Shown piece after piece: positions 1 to 6,903 of a stretch of 10,888 nucleotides of DNA. Numbering within the stretch: position 1 is the stretch's first letter; each line of letters begins with the position of its first letter. A program made the translations under genes and the position numbers. The notes below the pieces were generated by a model. It was not told the DNA's origin, made no database searches, and worked only from the letters and a program-made list of their open reading frames with translations. The DNA comes from Lachnospiraceae bacterium UBA2860 (GTDB lineage Bacteria > Bacillota > Clostridia > Lachnospirales > Lachnospiraceae): the NCBI GenBank assembly GCA_002350625.1, contig DEFE01000044.1, forward strand, positions 69,648-80,535, in the 5' to 3' direction.

Positions 1-1937
1 AACTCGTCCCACAGGAAATCGTGGATCTTCTGCACGGCGATGCCGAGCTCGTACCGCTCCATGTTCTCCGTCACTTCGCGGGCGACCGTATTGACCCTGG
101 ACAAAATCCAGCGGTCCGCGGGATAAAGCTCGTCCAGCGTGACCGGCGGGAGCTCCTCGTCCGGCAGATTCATCATGATGAAACGGCTTGCGTTCCAGAT
201 CTTATTGGCAAAGTTGCGGCTCGCCTCCACCTGCTCGAAGTAGAAGCGCATGTCGTTGCCGGGCGCGTTGCCCGTGACCAGCGTGAGGCGGAGCGCGTCG
301 GCGCCGTACTTGTCGATCACTTCGAGCGGATCGATACCATTTCCGAGCGACTTGCTCATCTTTCTGCCGAGCGAATCGCGCACAAGGCCGTGGATCAGCA
401 CGTGGTGGAACGGGCTCTTCCCGGTGTGCTCGTAGCCCGAGAACACCATGCGGATGACCCAGAAGAAGATGATGTCGTAGCCCGTCACGAGCACATCCGT
501 GGGATAGAAGTAGTCGAGCTCCGGCGTCTTCTCCGGCCAGCCCAGCGTCGAGAAGGGCCACAGTGCCGAGGAGAACCAGGTGTCGAGCGTGTCCGGATCC
601 TGCTCCATATGCGTGCAGCCGCACTTCGGGCAGGCCGCGGGGGCTTCCTTAGACACGACCATCTCGCCGCACTCGGGGCAATAATAGGCCGGGATGCGGT
701 GGCCCCACCAGAGCTGGCGGGAGATGCACCAGTCATGGATGTTTTCCAGCCAGTTGAGATAAATCTTCGTATAGCGCTCCGGCACGAAGGTCAGATCGCC
801 GTTCTTCACGGCTTCGATCGCCGGCTTCGCGAGCTCGTCCATGCGGACGAACCACTGCGGCTTCACCATCGGCTCCACCGTCGTCCCGCAGCGGTCGTGC
901 GTGCCGACCGCGTGCGTGTGCGGCACCACCTTGACGAGAAGGCCGAGCTTCTTAAGATCCTCGACGATTGCCTTGCGCGCTTCATAGCGGTCCATGCCGG
1001 CATACTTGCCGCAGGAGGCCGTCATCGTCGCGTCGTCGTTCAGGATGCAGATTTCCTCGAGGTCATGCCGCTTCCCGACCTCGAAGTCGTTGGGGTCGTG
1101 CGCGGGCGTGATCTTCACGCAGCCCGTGCCGAATTCGCGGTCCACGTATTCGTCCGCAATGACCGGGATCTGCCTGTCCGTGAGCGGCAGCTCCAGCATT
1201 TTCCCGACAAGGTCCTTATATCTTTCGTCCTCCGGATTGACCGCGACGGCCGTGTCGCCGAGCATCGTCTCTGGACGCGTCGTGGCGATCTCCACAAAAC
1301 GTCCTTCCTCGCCGATGATCGGGTAGCGGATGTGCCAGAAGAAGCCCTCCTGGTCAACATGCTCCACTTCCGCGTCGGAGATGGACGTCTGGCATTTCGG
1401 GCACCAGTTGACAATGCGGGATCCCTTATAGATGTATCCCTTCTCGTAGAGTCTTAAAAAGACCTCCATCACGGCGTCGGAGCAGCCCTCGTCCATGGTG
1501 AAGCGCTCGCGCTCCCAGTCCGCCGAGGACCCGAGCCGGTGCAGCTGACTGACGATCCTTCCGCCGTATTCCTTCCGCCATTCCCAGCAGTACTTCAGAA
1601 ATTCTTCGCGGCCGATCTCATCCTTGTCGATGCCCTGCTCCTTCAGATGCTCGATGACCTTGACTTCTGTCGCGATCGCCGCGTGGTCGGTGCCCGGCTG
1701 CCACAGGGTCTCATAGCCCTGCATCCTCTTCCACCGCGTGAGAATATCCTGCAGTGTGTTGTCAAGCGCGTGGCCCATGTGCAGCTGCCCCGTGATGTTG
1801 GGCGGCGGCATCACGATCGTGAACGGTTTTTTATCCGGGTTCACCTCCGCGTGGAAATATCCGGCGTCGAGCCATTTCTGATACAGTCTGTCCTCGAGAC
1901 CGCTCGGATCGTAAGTCTTTTCAAGTTCCTTTTTCAT
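1..1937 (-). CDS. valS: Valyl-tRNA synthetase, C-terminus cut by window edge
   Basis: Cytoplasmic class I synthetase that charges tRNA-Val with valine. About 645 codons are present from the ATG at 1937; bacterial ValRS is usually about 880 residues, so roughly the last 235 (rest of the anticodon-binding domain and the C-terminal coiled coil) lie beyond the left edge. Visible hallmarks are PPPNITGQLHMGHA with the HIGH-type motif HMGH at residues 53-56, a WCPKC pair (C179, C182), the editing-domain motif TTRPET (219-224) with HDPNDF (280-285), a second metal-knuckle-like set (C420/C423 and C436/C439), and the KMSKS loop at 526-530 in GRKMSKSLGNGIDP. The start is supported by an AAAGAGGA-type ribosome binding site at 1948-1956. 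It lies 22 nt after the telA stop, so it is probably the last known gene of that operon. No T-box leader fits in that gap. Identification is secure; co-transcription is inferred from spacing. Confidence 0.97.
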   Translation of the reverse strand, partial: MKKELEKTYDPSGLEDRLYQKWLDAGYFHAEVNPDKKPFTIVMPPPNITGQLHMGHALDNTLQDILTRWKRMQGYETLWQPGTDHAAIATEVKVIEHLKEQGIDKDEIGREEFLKYCWEWRKEYGGRIVSQLHRLGSSADWERERFTMDEGCSDAVMEVFLRLYEKGYIYKGSRIVNWCPKCQTSISDAEVEHVDQEGFFWHIRYPIIGEEGRFVEIATTRPETMLGDTAVAVNPEDERYKDLVGKMLELPLTDRQIPVIADEYVDREFGTGCVKITPAHDPNDFEVGKRHDLEEICILNDDATMTASCGKYAGMDRYEARKAIVEDLKKLGLLVKVVPHTHAVGTHDRCGTTVEPMVKPQWFVRMDELAKPAIEAVKNGDLTFVPERYTKIYLNWLENIHDWCISRQLWWGHRIPAYYCPECGEMVVSKEAPAACPKCGCTHMEQDPDTLDTWFSSALWPFSTLGWPEKTPELDYFYPTDVLVTGYDIIFFWVIRMVFSGYEHTGKSPFHHVLIHGLVRDSLGRKMSKSLGNGIDPLEVIDKYGADALRLTLVTGNAPGNDMRFYFEQVEASRNFANKIWNASRFIMMNLPDEELPPVTLDELYPADRWILSRVNTVAREVTENMERYELGIAVQKIHDFLWDE

Positions 1938-1960
1938 ACGTGTTCTATCCTCTTTTCTCG

Positions 1961-3238
1961 TCATTTCATCCAGGGAGCGTCGTCGCCTGCGTACGGATCG
2001 ATCGTCTCCATCGCCGGGATGTCGGCGTCAAACGCGGGTGCTGCGGGTGCTTCCGGCTTCGCGGGCTCGGCGTTCACGGAAGCGGCTGTCGGCTGCAGAG
2101 AAAGCAGCTTCTTCTTCAGCTCGTCTTCCATGTTGCGCAGCTCGATCTCCGCCTGCGCGCGCTTCTCGCGGCCTTCGGTCTGAATCTTCTGCACCTCGTC
2201 AAGCGTCGTGATGAGGGATTCATTCGTCTTCTTAAGTGTCTCGATGTCGACGATGCCTCTCTCCGAAGCTTTCGCCGTCTCAATCGTCGTCTGCTTCAGT
2301 TTTTCTGCGTTCTGCTGGAGCAGCTGGTTCGTCATATTCGTCACCTCGTTCTCTGCCTTCGCCGCCTGCAGCGAGTCGTTGAGCCCGAGGGCCAGCACCA
2401 TCTGGTTCTTCCAAAGCGGGATCGTGTTGACGATCGTGGACTGGATCTTCTCGACCATGATGGTGTCGTTGTTCTGGATCATGCGGATCTGCGGCGCCGT
2501 CTGCAGCGCTACGGTCCTCGTCAGCTCGAGATCGTGGATCTTCTTCTCAAAGCGGAGCAGCTGGTCCTCGAGGTCCTTCGCCGCCTGCGCGTCCTCGGCG
2601 AGGCCGCTCTCAAGCGCCTTCTGCTTCGCCTCGACGAGATCGTGCTCCCGCACTTCCTGGATCTTCTTCTTGCCGGCTGCGATGTACATGCTGAGCTGCT
2701 TATAATAGGTCAGGTTGGAGGCATACATGCGGTCCAGCATGTCCACGTCCTTAAGGAGCGTGATCTGATGCTGCTGCAGCGCCTGCGCGACCTTGTCGAC
2801 ATTGACGGAGGCCTTGTCGTAGCCGGCCTTGATCTCGGCGAGCTTCTTTCCCTGCTTCTTGAAGAGGCCGAATAAACCGCCCTTCTCCTCCTCGTCCGGG
2901 CTCCAGCTCTTGAGGTCGCCGATGACGCCTGTCAGCATCGATCCGACTTCGCCCAGATCGTGGGTCTTGACATTCTGCAGAACGCTCTCGGAGAAATCAG
3001 CCATCTTCTTCTGGACGCCGCCGCCGTAGTTAAGAATCGTGCGCGTGTCCCTGATGTTGATCTGCTTCGCGAAATCCTCGATCTGCTTCGTCTCGGCTTC
3101 CGTAAATGTCCCGGTATCCGCGATCGGATCCGATACCTTAGCCGCGGTAAAAACTTCCGCCGCCTGCGTCGCGATCTCCTCAGCTCTCTCCTCTGCCGTC
3201 GCTCCCTGTACCTGTGCGTTCATTTCCTGTTCGCTCAT
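1961..3238 (-). CDS. telA: TelA-family toxic anion resistance protein
   Basis: A 425-residue, mostly helical, charged protein of the TelA/YaaN family (PF05816), named for tellurite resistance. Known family roles include tolerance to tellurite and, in Listeria, to nisin and other cell-wall-acting antibiotics; the biochemical activity is not established. Family-like segments are IRDTRTILNYGGGVQKKMADFS near residue 70, LLKDVDMLDRMYASNLTYYK in the middle, ALQTAPQIRMIQNNDTIMVE, and IPLWKNQMVLALGLN. The long helices after this suggest coiled coil, and the last 40 residues are Ala/Pro-rich. No signal peptide or membrane helix was seen, so it is probably cytoplasmic or peripheral to the membrane. An in-frame ATG two codons upstream (3244) sits only about 2 nt from the AGGAGG sequence, whereas the ATG at 3238 is 8 nt from it, so 3238 was chosen. 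It follows xpaC by 61 nt; this xpaC-telA order also occurs in Bacillus (xpaC-yaaN). Confidence 0.93.
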   Translation of the reverse strand: MSEQEMNAQVQGATAEERAEEIATQAAEVFTAAKVSDPIADTGTFTEAETKQIEDFAKQINIRDTRTILNYGGGVQKKMADFSESVLQNVKTHDLGEVGSMLTGVIGDLKSWSPDEEEKGGLFGLFKKQGKKLAEIKAGYDKASVNVDKVAQALQQHQITLLKDVDMLDRMYASNLTYYKQLSMYIAAGKKKIQEVREHDLVEAKQKALESGLAEDAQAAKDLEDQLLRFEKKIHDLELTRTVALQTAPQIRMIQNNDTIMVEKIQSTIVNTIPLWKNQMVLALGLNDSLQAAKAENEVTNMTNQLLQQNAEKLKQTTIETAKASERGIVDIETLKKTNESLITTLDEVQKIQTEGREKRAQAEIELRNMEDELKKKLLSLQPTAASVNAEPAKPEAPAAPAFDADIPAMETIDPYAGDDAPWMK

Positions 3239-3246
3239 TCCCATGT

Positions 3247-3254
3247 CCTCCTTA
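3247..3254 (-). promoter_or_regulatory. Ribosome binding site deciding the telA start
   Basis: On the minus strand this reads TAAGGAGG, a near-perfect anti-16S match. It is about 8 nt from the ATG at 3238 but only about 2 nt from the ATG at 3244. The former is the normal spacing, so translation most likely begins at 3238 (MSEQEMNAQ). Confidence 0.75.
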
Positions 3255-3299
3255 TCCTTTAAGAACCGCTTCGCTTAACCGATTCCAGTGCACCAAGTT

Positions 3300-4781
3300 T
3301 CATTCCGCCATCTGCTGCGCCTGTGCTTCGCCTGCCGTCTGGACCGCCTGGGCGGCCTGCGCCGCACCTGCTGTCTGGACCGCCTGCGCTGCCTGCGCCG
3401 CGCCTGCCGTCTGGACCGCCTGCGCTGCGCCTGCTGTCTGGACCGCCTGCGCTGCCTGCGCCGCGCCTGCCGTCTGCGTCTGTGCAGCTGCCTCAGCCTG
3501 CGCCGCCTGGGCAGCCTGTTGCTGCGCCTTCCGCGCCGCTTCCTGCTTTCTGCGCATCGCGGTCATATCGTCGTCCGTGAGGCCTTCCTGCTGCATCATC
3601 ATCGTCATGACGCTGATGTCGCTCGACACGTCCATCGCCGTCTCCTTGAAGAAGCTGTCGAGCAGCTTCTCAAACGCGTCGTTGATCGTATCGAGGGAGT
3701 TCTCGATCTCCCGCTTCGCCGTGCGGACGTTCTCACCCTCCGGCACCTGCCCGTCCATCTCCTTATAAGCGTTGATCAGCTTGGTCGTCGTCGGGAGATA
3801 ATAATTCATGAAGAGATTCAGGCTTCCCGCAAGCGAGGGATTCTTCCGCACCTCATCGAAGATTCGGCGCACGATCGTCTCCATCCGGTCGAGCTTCTTC
3901 GTGACTTCTTCCCCGGGGATCTCCTTGTTGGCCTCGTGGATCATGCTTATGTACTCGTTGCCCTTAAGGAGCAGCTCCCGGACCTCGGGGGCGTACGCGC
4001 CGTCCCGGTCCGCCTTCGCCTGCTGCGCCTGCCGCAGCTCCTCCGAGCGCTTTTCGGCGGAGAGGTACTGCTCGTAGATCTCATCCGACGCGATGAAGGT
4101 TTTCTCCTTCGCGTCGAAGCGGCCCTGCCTGATCATGCCCCGCTTTCTGAAATCCTTCAGTTCCTTCACGACCGTCTTCTCCGGGATGCCCGTCTCTTTG
4201 GAAATGTCGCTGACGTCCGCATAGAGCCGCTTGAGAAGAATGGTCCTGTATTTTTTGAAGTGCTCCGTCTTCCGGGCGGTCCTGCCGCCGAAGTACGCCA
4301 TCGCGAAGCTGCAGGCCGTGATGACGGCGCTGAATACGGCGAGAGGCGCCGTAATCCCTCCGATCACGCCGCTCACCGCCGAAGAGAATACGCCGAAGGT
4401 GATCGTCAGCACGCCGAAGACCGCGGTGCCTATGCCGCCGATCACGGAGAGGACCTTCGAGCCCGTGGCGTCCTCAGGCCTTGCAAAGTACTTGTCCTCG
4501 TAGGCCATGCGGTCCGCCTTCGCCCGCGCTTTCTTCTCCGCGGCTTCGCGGCGGAGCTGTGCCTCCTTCTTTTTCTTTTCATCGTCGGCCGCACTCTTCT
4601 TTGCCGCTTCTGTGACGCCCGCGGCGAACGATGAGGCCGCGCGCCCCGCCGCGTCCGTCGCGGTGCGCATGAGGCCGCCGATCTGGCGGCTCAGGTCCGT
4701 GTAGTCATTGGAATTAATGGCATCGTCGATCACATCTGACACGCGGTCGATAGCCTCTTTGATCTGATCAAAATCTCCCAT
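3300..4781 (-). CDS. xpaC: XpaC-like membrane protein with Ala/Gln repeat tail
   Basis: A 493-residue protein resembling the XpaC family (PF10112, annotated '5-bromo-4-chloroindolyl phosphate hydrolysis' after an old screen; the true function is unknown). Parts in order: a helical N-terminus; a Lys/Ala/Glu-rich charged stretch (about 55-95); two hydrophobic, Gly-rich membrane segments (about 108-132 and 136-164); a winged-helix-like stretch (about 175-235, with DISKETGIPEKTVVKELKDF followed by a basic loop); a helical core (about 255-395) ending in an acidic loop; and an Ala/Gln/Thr tail (about 415-493) of near-identical repeats. B. subtilis XpaC is about 200 residues, so this copy is much longer. 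The start has an AGGGAG site at 4789-4794 with 7-nt spacing. That site overlaps the stop codon of the upstream half-transporter gene, implying translational coupling. The neighbouring telA supports the family call. Role in membrane stress is inference. Confidence 0.85.
   Translation of the reverse strand: MGDFDQIKEAIDRVSDVIDDAINSNDYTDLSRQIGGLMRTATDAAGRAASSFAAGVTEAAKKSAADDEKKKKEAQLRREAAEKKARAKADRMAYEDKYFARPEDATGSKVLSVIGGIGTAVFGVLTITFGVFSSAVSGVIGGITAPLAVFSAVITACSFAMAYFGGRTARKTEHFKKYRTILLKRLYADVSDISKETGIPEKTVVKELKDFRKRGMIRQGRFDAKEKTFIASDEIYEQYLSAEKRSEELRQAQQAKADRDGAYAPEVRELLLKGNEYISMIHEANKEIPGEEVTKKLDRMETIVRRIFDEVRKNPSLAGSLNLFMNYYLPTTTKLINAYKEMDGQVPEGENVRTAKREIENSLDTINDAFEKLLDSFFKETAMDVSSDISVMTMMMQQEGLTDDDMTAMRRKQEAARKAQQQAAQAAQAEAAAQTQTAGAAQAAQAVQTAGAAQAVQTAGAAQAAQAVQTAGAAQAAQAVQTAGEAQAQQMAE
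3331..3476 (-). repeat. In-frame 36-nt tandem repeats encoding the XpaC tail
   Basis: On the plus strand the copies are 3331-3366 (36 nt), 3367-3402 (36), 3403-3429 (27, one internal 9-nt deletion), 3430-3465 (36) and a partial copy from 3466. Each full unit encodes twelve residues of the form AAQAAQAVQTAG. Copies 3367-3402 and 3430-3465 are identical, and the identity runs on for another 11 nt, giving a 47-nt direct repeat at 63-nt offset. All length differences are multiples of three codons, so the frame is kept. The pattern fits recent slippage or unequal recombination. Confidence 0.9.
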
Positions 4782-4792
4782 GATAAAGCTCC

Positions 4793-5146
4793 CTATGCAA
4801 TGTTGAACACGACGATCCCGATGAGGATCAGGGCGATCCCGAGCACCTTCTTCTTCGTGAGCTTCTCATGGAAGAAGATGGCGCTTAAGACCGCGACCTC
4901 CACGATGCCGATCGACTCGGTGACCGAGCCGCTTTTCACCTGTACGCCCTTGCCGTAGCCGATGACGCCGAGCAGCATGCCGACGAACATCAGGCCGTAA
5001 CCGACGATGACTTTCCAGTTCAGATACTCCCGAAGCACGCTGTCGTGCTTCTCGAGGGCACTCTTCTTGAGCAGCAGCTGGGCAAACGCCGCTATTGTCG
5101 CAGAGGCCACAAACATCAGGACCCAGGGGGTAAAATCACTCAGCAT
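4793..5146 (-). CDS. SMR/EamA-type four-helix half-transporter (second of pair)
   Basis: A 117-residue, very hydrophobic protein of the drug/metabolite transporter superfamily. Four membrane helices are evident at about 10-31, 44-67, 73-95 and 99-116. The end (FHEKLTKKKVLGIALILIGI) matches the conserved last-helix pattern of small DMT proteins, and the first helix has the AQLLLKK ending common in EamA and ArnE/ArnF-like members. The TM1 glutamate that SMR drug and guanidinium exporters use (E14 of EmrE) is absent, which argues against a multidrug pump and leaves a lipid-linked sugar flippase or metabolite carrier as options. The ATG lies inside the end of the upstream gene (11-nt overlap), so the two are translationally coupled and probably form an antiparallel heterodimer. 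Its TAG stop sits 11 nt before the XpaC start. Substrate unknown. Confidence 0.85.
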   Translation of the reverse strand: MLSDFTPWVLMFVASATIAAFAQLLLKKSALEKHDSVLREYLNWKVIVGYGLMFVGMLLGVIGYGKGVQVKSGSVTESIGIVEVAVLSAIFFHEKLTKKKVLGIALILIGIVVFNIA

Positions 5147-5543
5147 CCTGATTCACCAGGAGGATTCCCGCAAGCACGATCACGATGCCGACGATGTTGA
5201 GCGGCTTCACGTGCTCTCCGAACAGGAGAACTCCCCACAGAAAAGACCAGCACACCGCAAATGCCCGGTTGCAGTATGCGATTGACAAATCAAACCTCTT
5301 GATGATCTGCTGCCACAGGACCGCGTAGACCCCGAGGCACACCACCTCAAGAAACAGCCACAGGTATCCTGCGGGCGAAAGCCAGTTAATGGTATGGTTA
5401 AAAACCGTCACCGCGCCCTTATGTCCGGCTGCCATCTTCGAGCAGATGCCGGAACCGGTGTAGACAATGACGGCTCCCTGGATCGCCAGCACGGAAAGCA
5501 GCGTCAGCTTTTTTTTCCCGGCGGCTTCCGTCTGTGTATTCAT
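5136..5543 (-). CDS. SMR/EamA-type four-helix half-transporter (first of pair)
   Basis: A 135-residue inner-membrane protein with four predicted helices at about 14-40, 59-81, 87-110 and 114-132, preceded by a short Lys-containing cytoplasmic start. The FGEHVKPLNIVGIVIVLAGI segment is the typical DMT/EamA last-helix motif, so the protein equals half of a ten-helix EamA carrier. It is longer than the second partner and has a 20-residue polar loop after the first helix. No acidic residue is visible in the first helix. The ATG at 5543 has an AAGGAG site (5552-5557) with 8-nt spacing, and an extended -10 promoter lies about 40 nt upstream, so this is the first gene of the leftward operon. It overlaps the partner gene by 11 nt (ATGCTGAGTGA). 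Paired small DMT proteins usually work as heterodimers (known for EbrAB, YkkCD and ArnEF). Substrate is not predictable from sequence alone. Confidence 0.85.
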   Translation of the reverse strand: MNTQTEAAGKKKLTLLSVLAIQGAVIVYTGSGICSKMAAGHKGAVTVFNHTINWLSPAGYLWLFLEVVCLGVYAVLWQQIIKRFDLSIAYCNRAFAVCWSFLWGVLLFGEHVKPLNIVGIVIVLAGILLVNQDAE

Positions 5544-5581
5544 CCGATAAACTCCTTGTCAGCGATTTATGTACGATTTGT

Positions 5582-5610
5582 ATCATAGCACATTTCCTCT
5601 CCGCTTTGAA
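5582..5610 (-). promoter_or_regulatory. Promoter of the transporter-xpaC-telA-valS operon
   Basis: Reading the minus strand: -35 TTCAAA (5605-5610), exactly 17 nt spacer, then TATGAT (5582-5587) preceded by TGC, which makes an extended -10. The expected start is near 5575, giving a leader of about 30 nt before the ATG at 5543. This is the best sigma-A-type match in the divergent region. The leader is too short for a T-box or other large riboswitch. Confidence 0.7.
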
Positions 5611-5665
5611 CAGATTTTGAAATTGTCCGCCGCAAGGAAAAAGAACTGTAAACTCTGTGTGAAAT

Positions 5666-5725
5666 GTGTTACACTGACAACTGTCAGTATACCCTCATAT
5701 TAAGGGTATGCCAGTTACATGTAAC
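5666..5725 (+). promoter_or_regulatory. Stacked inverted repeats upstream of the S1 gene
   Basis: Four adjacent symmetric elements: GTGT-T-ACAC (5666-5674, weak); ACTGACA-AC-TGTCAGT (5673-5688, perfect 7-bp arms); ATACCCT with AGGGTAT (5689-5695 and 5703-5709, 7-nt loop); and the 12-bp perfect palindrome GTTACATGTAAC (5714-5725), which touches the ribosome binding site. They cover the candidate promoter and the start of the leader. They could be protein operators or RNA structures acting on translation. The repeats are seen directly; the function is inferred. Confidence 0.5.
5674..5701 (+). promoter_or_regulatory. Candidate promoter of the S1-domain gene
   Basis: CTGACA at 5674-5679 matches TTGACA at five of six positions. 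CATATT (5696-5701, 16-nt spacer) or TATTAA (18-nt spacer) could be the -10, each four of six. A second possibility just upstream is TGTTACACT (5667-5675), an extended -10 with a poor -35. The sequence does not settle which one is used. Confidence 0.4.
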
Positions 5726-5735
5726 AGGGAGGGAG
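5726..5735 (+). promoter_or_regulatory. Ribosome binding site deciding the S1-gene start
   Basis: AGGGAGGGAG lies 8 nt before the ATG at 5744. An in-frame ATG at 5708 lies upstream of this site, inside an inverted repeat, with no Shine-Dalgarno of its own, so 5744 is the real start. Confidence 0.75.
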
Positions 5736-5743
5736 ACACATCT

Positions 5744-6895
5744 ATGTCAGAAGAGATCAGAGAAGCAATCGAAACACCGGAAAGCGCCGTTTCTGAAGCA
5801 GAGGAAGCGCTGAAGGCCGCTGAGGAAGCAGCCGCGTCCGTCGCCGAAGAAGCCGCGTCCGCCGCGGAAGAAGCCGCTGAGGAGGCTGCGCCCGCCGAAG
5901 AAGCTGCACCTGCCGAAGCGCCCGCAGCTGAAGAAGCGGAAGCACCCGCCGAAGAAGCCGCGCCTCAGGAAGAAGCCCCGAAGGCTGCCGAGGAGTCAAT
6001 GGATGACTACAAGAAGGAACTGAACAATTCCATGCGGCAGATCGAAGTCGGCGACCTCGTGGAAGGGACAGTGACCGGTGTGACGGAAGAAGAAGTTACT
6101 GTCGACCTCCAGTATTATGCAGAAGGCGTCATCCGCAAGCTCGACTACTCCGCCGATCCCGGGTTCTCTCTGAAGAACGACGTCAAAGTCGGCGATCCCG
6201 TCAAGGCCATCGTGCTCCGCACGGATGACGGCCGCGGGAACATCCTTCTCTCCCGCAGAAATGCCATGGAGAAGCTCGCGTGGGAAGAATTTGCGAAGAT
6301 GCTGAAAGAAAAGACAGACACCGTGGTCCGCGTCGTCGACGCGGTCAAGGGCGGCGTCGTCGGCTACCTGAACGGCATCCGCGCCTTCATCCCGGCTTCA
6401 CAGCTCTCCCTTGACTATGTCGAGGATCTGTCCACCTTCAAGGGCCAGACGGTTCCCGTCCGCGTCATCACGGCTGAGCAGGACGGCAAGAAGCTCGTGC
6501 TGTCCTCCCGCGACATCCTTCGCGAGCGCAGAAACGCTGAGAAGGCCGAGCGCATTTCCAACATCCAGGTCGGCCTCGTCACGGAAGGCAAAGTCCAGTC
6601 CCTGCAGACCTACGGCGCTTTCGTCAGCCTCGGCGACGGCATCGACGGCCTCGTACACATCTCGCAGATCTCCAGCGAGAAGCGCCTGAAGCATCCGAGC
6701 GAAGTGCTCAAGGTCGGCGACACCGTGAAGGTCAAGGTCACCGCTGTCAAGGACGGCAAGATCTCCCTTTCGATGAAGCTCCTCGACGAGTCGGCTCCCG
6801 CGCGCCCCGTGGAAGAAGAAAAAGTCGTGCTTCCGAAGTCCGAGAAGCTCACAACGTCTCTCGGCTCTCTCCTGAGCGGCATTAAGCTCGACTGA
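5744..6895 (+). CDS. S1 RNA-binding protein, ribosomal protein S1-like (three S1 domains)
   Basis: A 383-residue cytoplasmic protein related to ribosomal protein S1, which binds mRNA and promotes or modulates translation. After an acidic low-complexity tail (about 10-85) there are three S1 (OB-fold) repeats: about 98-170 (starts VGDLVEGTVTGV, ends ILLSRR), about 190-257 (includes VGYLNGIRAFIPASQL, ends LVLSSRD) and 276-345 (VTEGKVQSLQTYGAFVSLG, then GLVHISQIS, ends ISLSMK). The third is the most canonical. The C-terminus (346-383) is short and polar. E. coli S1 has six domains and Firmicutes S1-like proteins often about four, so this is a short form; it could be the cell's S1 equivalent or an accessory translation factor. 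The gene stands alone, diverges from the transporter operon, and ends at a strong terminator. The inverted repeats upstream make autoregulation possible, as known for E. coli rpsA, but this is not shown. Confidence 0.9.
   Translation: MSEEIREAIETPESAVSEAEEALKAAEEAAASVAEEAASAAEEAAEEAAPAEEAAPAEAPAAEEAEAPAEEAAPQEEAPKAAEESMDDYKKELNNSMRQIEVGDLVEGTVTGVTEEEVTVDLQYYAEGVIRKLDYSADPGFSLKNDVKVGDPVKAIVLRTDDGRGNILLSRRNAMEKLAWEEFAKMLKEKTDTVVRVVDAVKGGVVGYLNGIRAFIPASQLSLDYVEDLSTFKGQTVPVRVITAEQDGKKLVLSSRDILRERRNAEKAERISNIQVGLVTEGKVQSLQTYGAFVSLGDGIDGLVHISQISSEKRLKHPSEVLKVGDTVKVKVTAVKDGKISLSMKLLDESAPARPVEEEKVVLPKSEKLTTSLGSLLSGIKLD
5774..5983 (+). repeat. Low-complexity Ala/Glu/Pro-coding region of the S1 protein
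   Basis: About 70 residues made almost wholly of Ala, Glu and Pro in short units such as EEAA, AEEAAP and EAPAEE, encoded by degenerate repeats of gaagaagcc-like codons. It gives the protein a strongly negative, probably disordered N-terminal arm before the first S1 domain. Codons vary between units, so this is an old or drifting repeat rather than a fresh tandem expansion. Confidence 0.85.
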
Positions 6896-6903
6896 TCCGT
6901 AAG

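Noticed and set aside
21..1457. Long plus-strand open frame opposite valS
   Set aside because: The minus strand encodes ValRS with all motifs. The antisense frame is Arg/His/Leu/Val-rich without recognisable domains, the usual mirror of a GC-rich gene.
1940..2875. Long plus-strand open frame opposite telA
   Set aside because: Its composition is Leu/Arg/Asp-rich mirror sequence. The minus-strand TelA protein has family motifs and a strong ribosome binding site.
3331..3476. Array resembling a CRISPR or intergenic repeat cluster
   Set aside because: The units are contiguous without unique spacers, lie in frame within a coding gene, and encode a regular peptide repeat.
3288..4634. 448-codon plus-strand open frame opposite xpaC
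   Set aside because: The Cys/Arg/Leu repeat start is simply the complement of the Ala/Gln repeats, and the rest shows no domain. The minus-strand gene has membrane helices and fits the operon.
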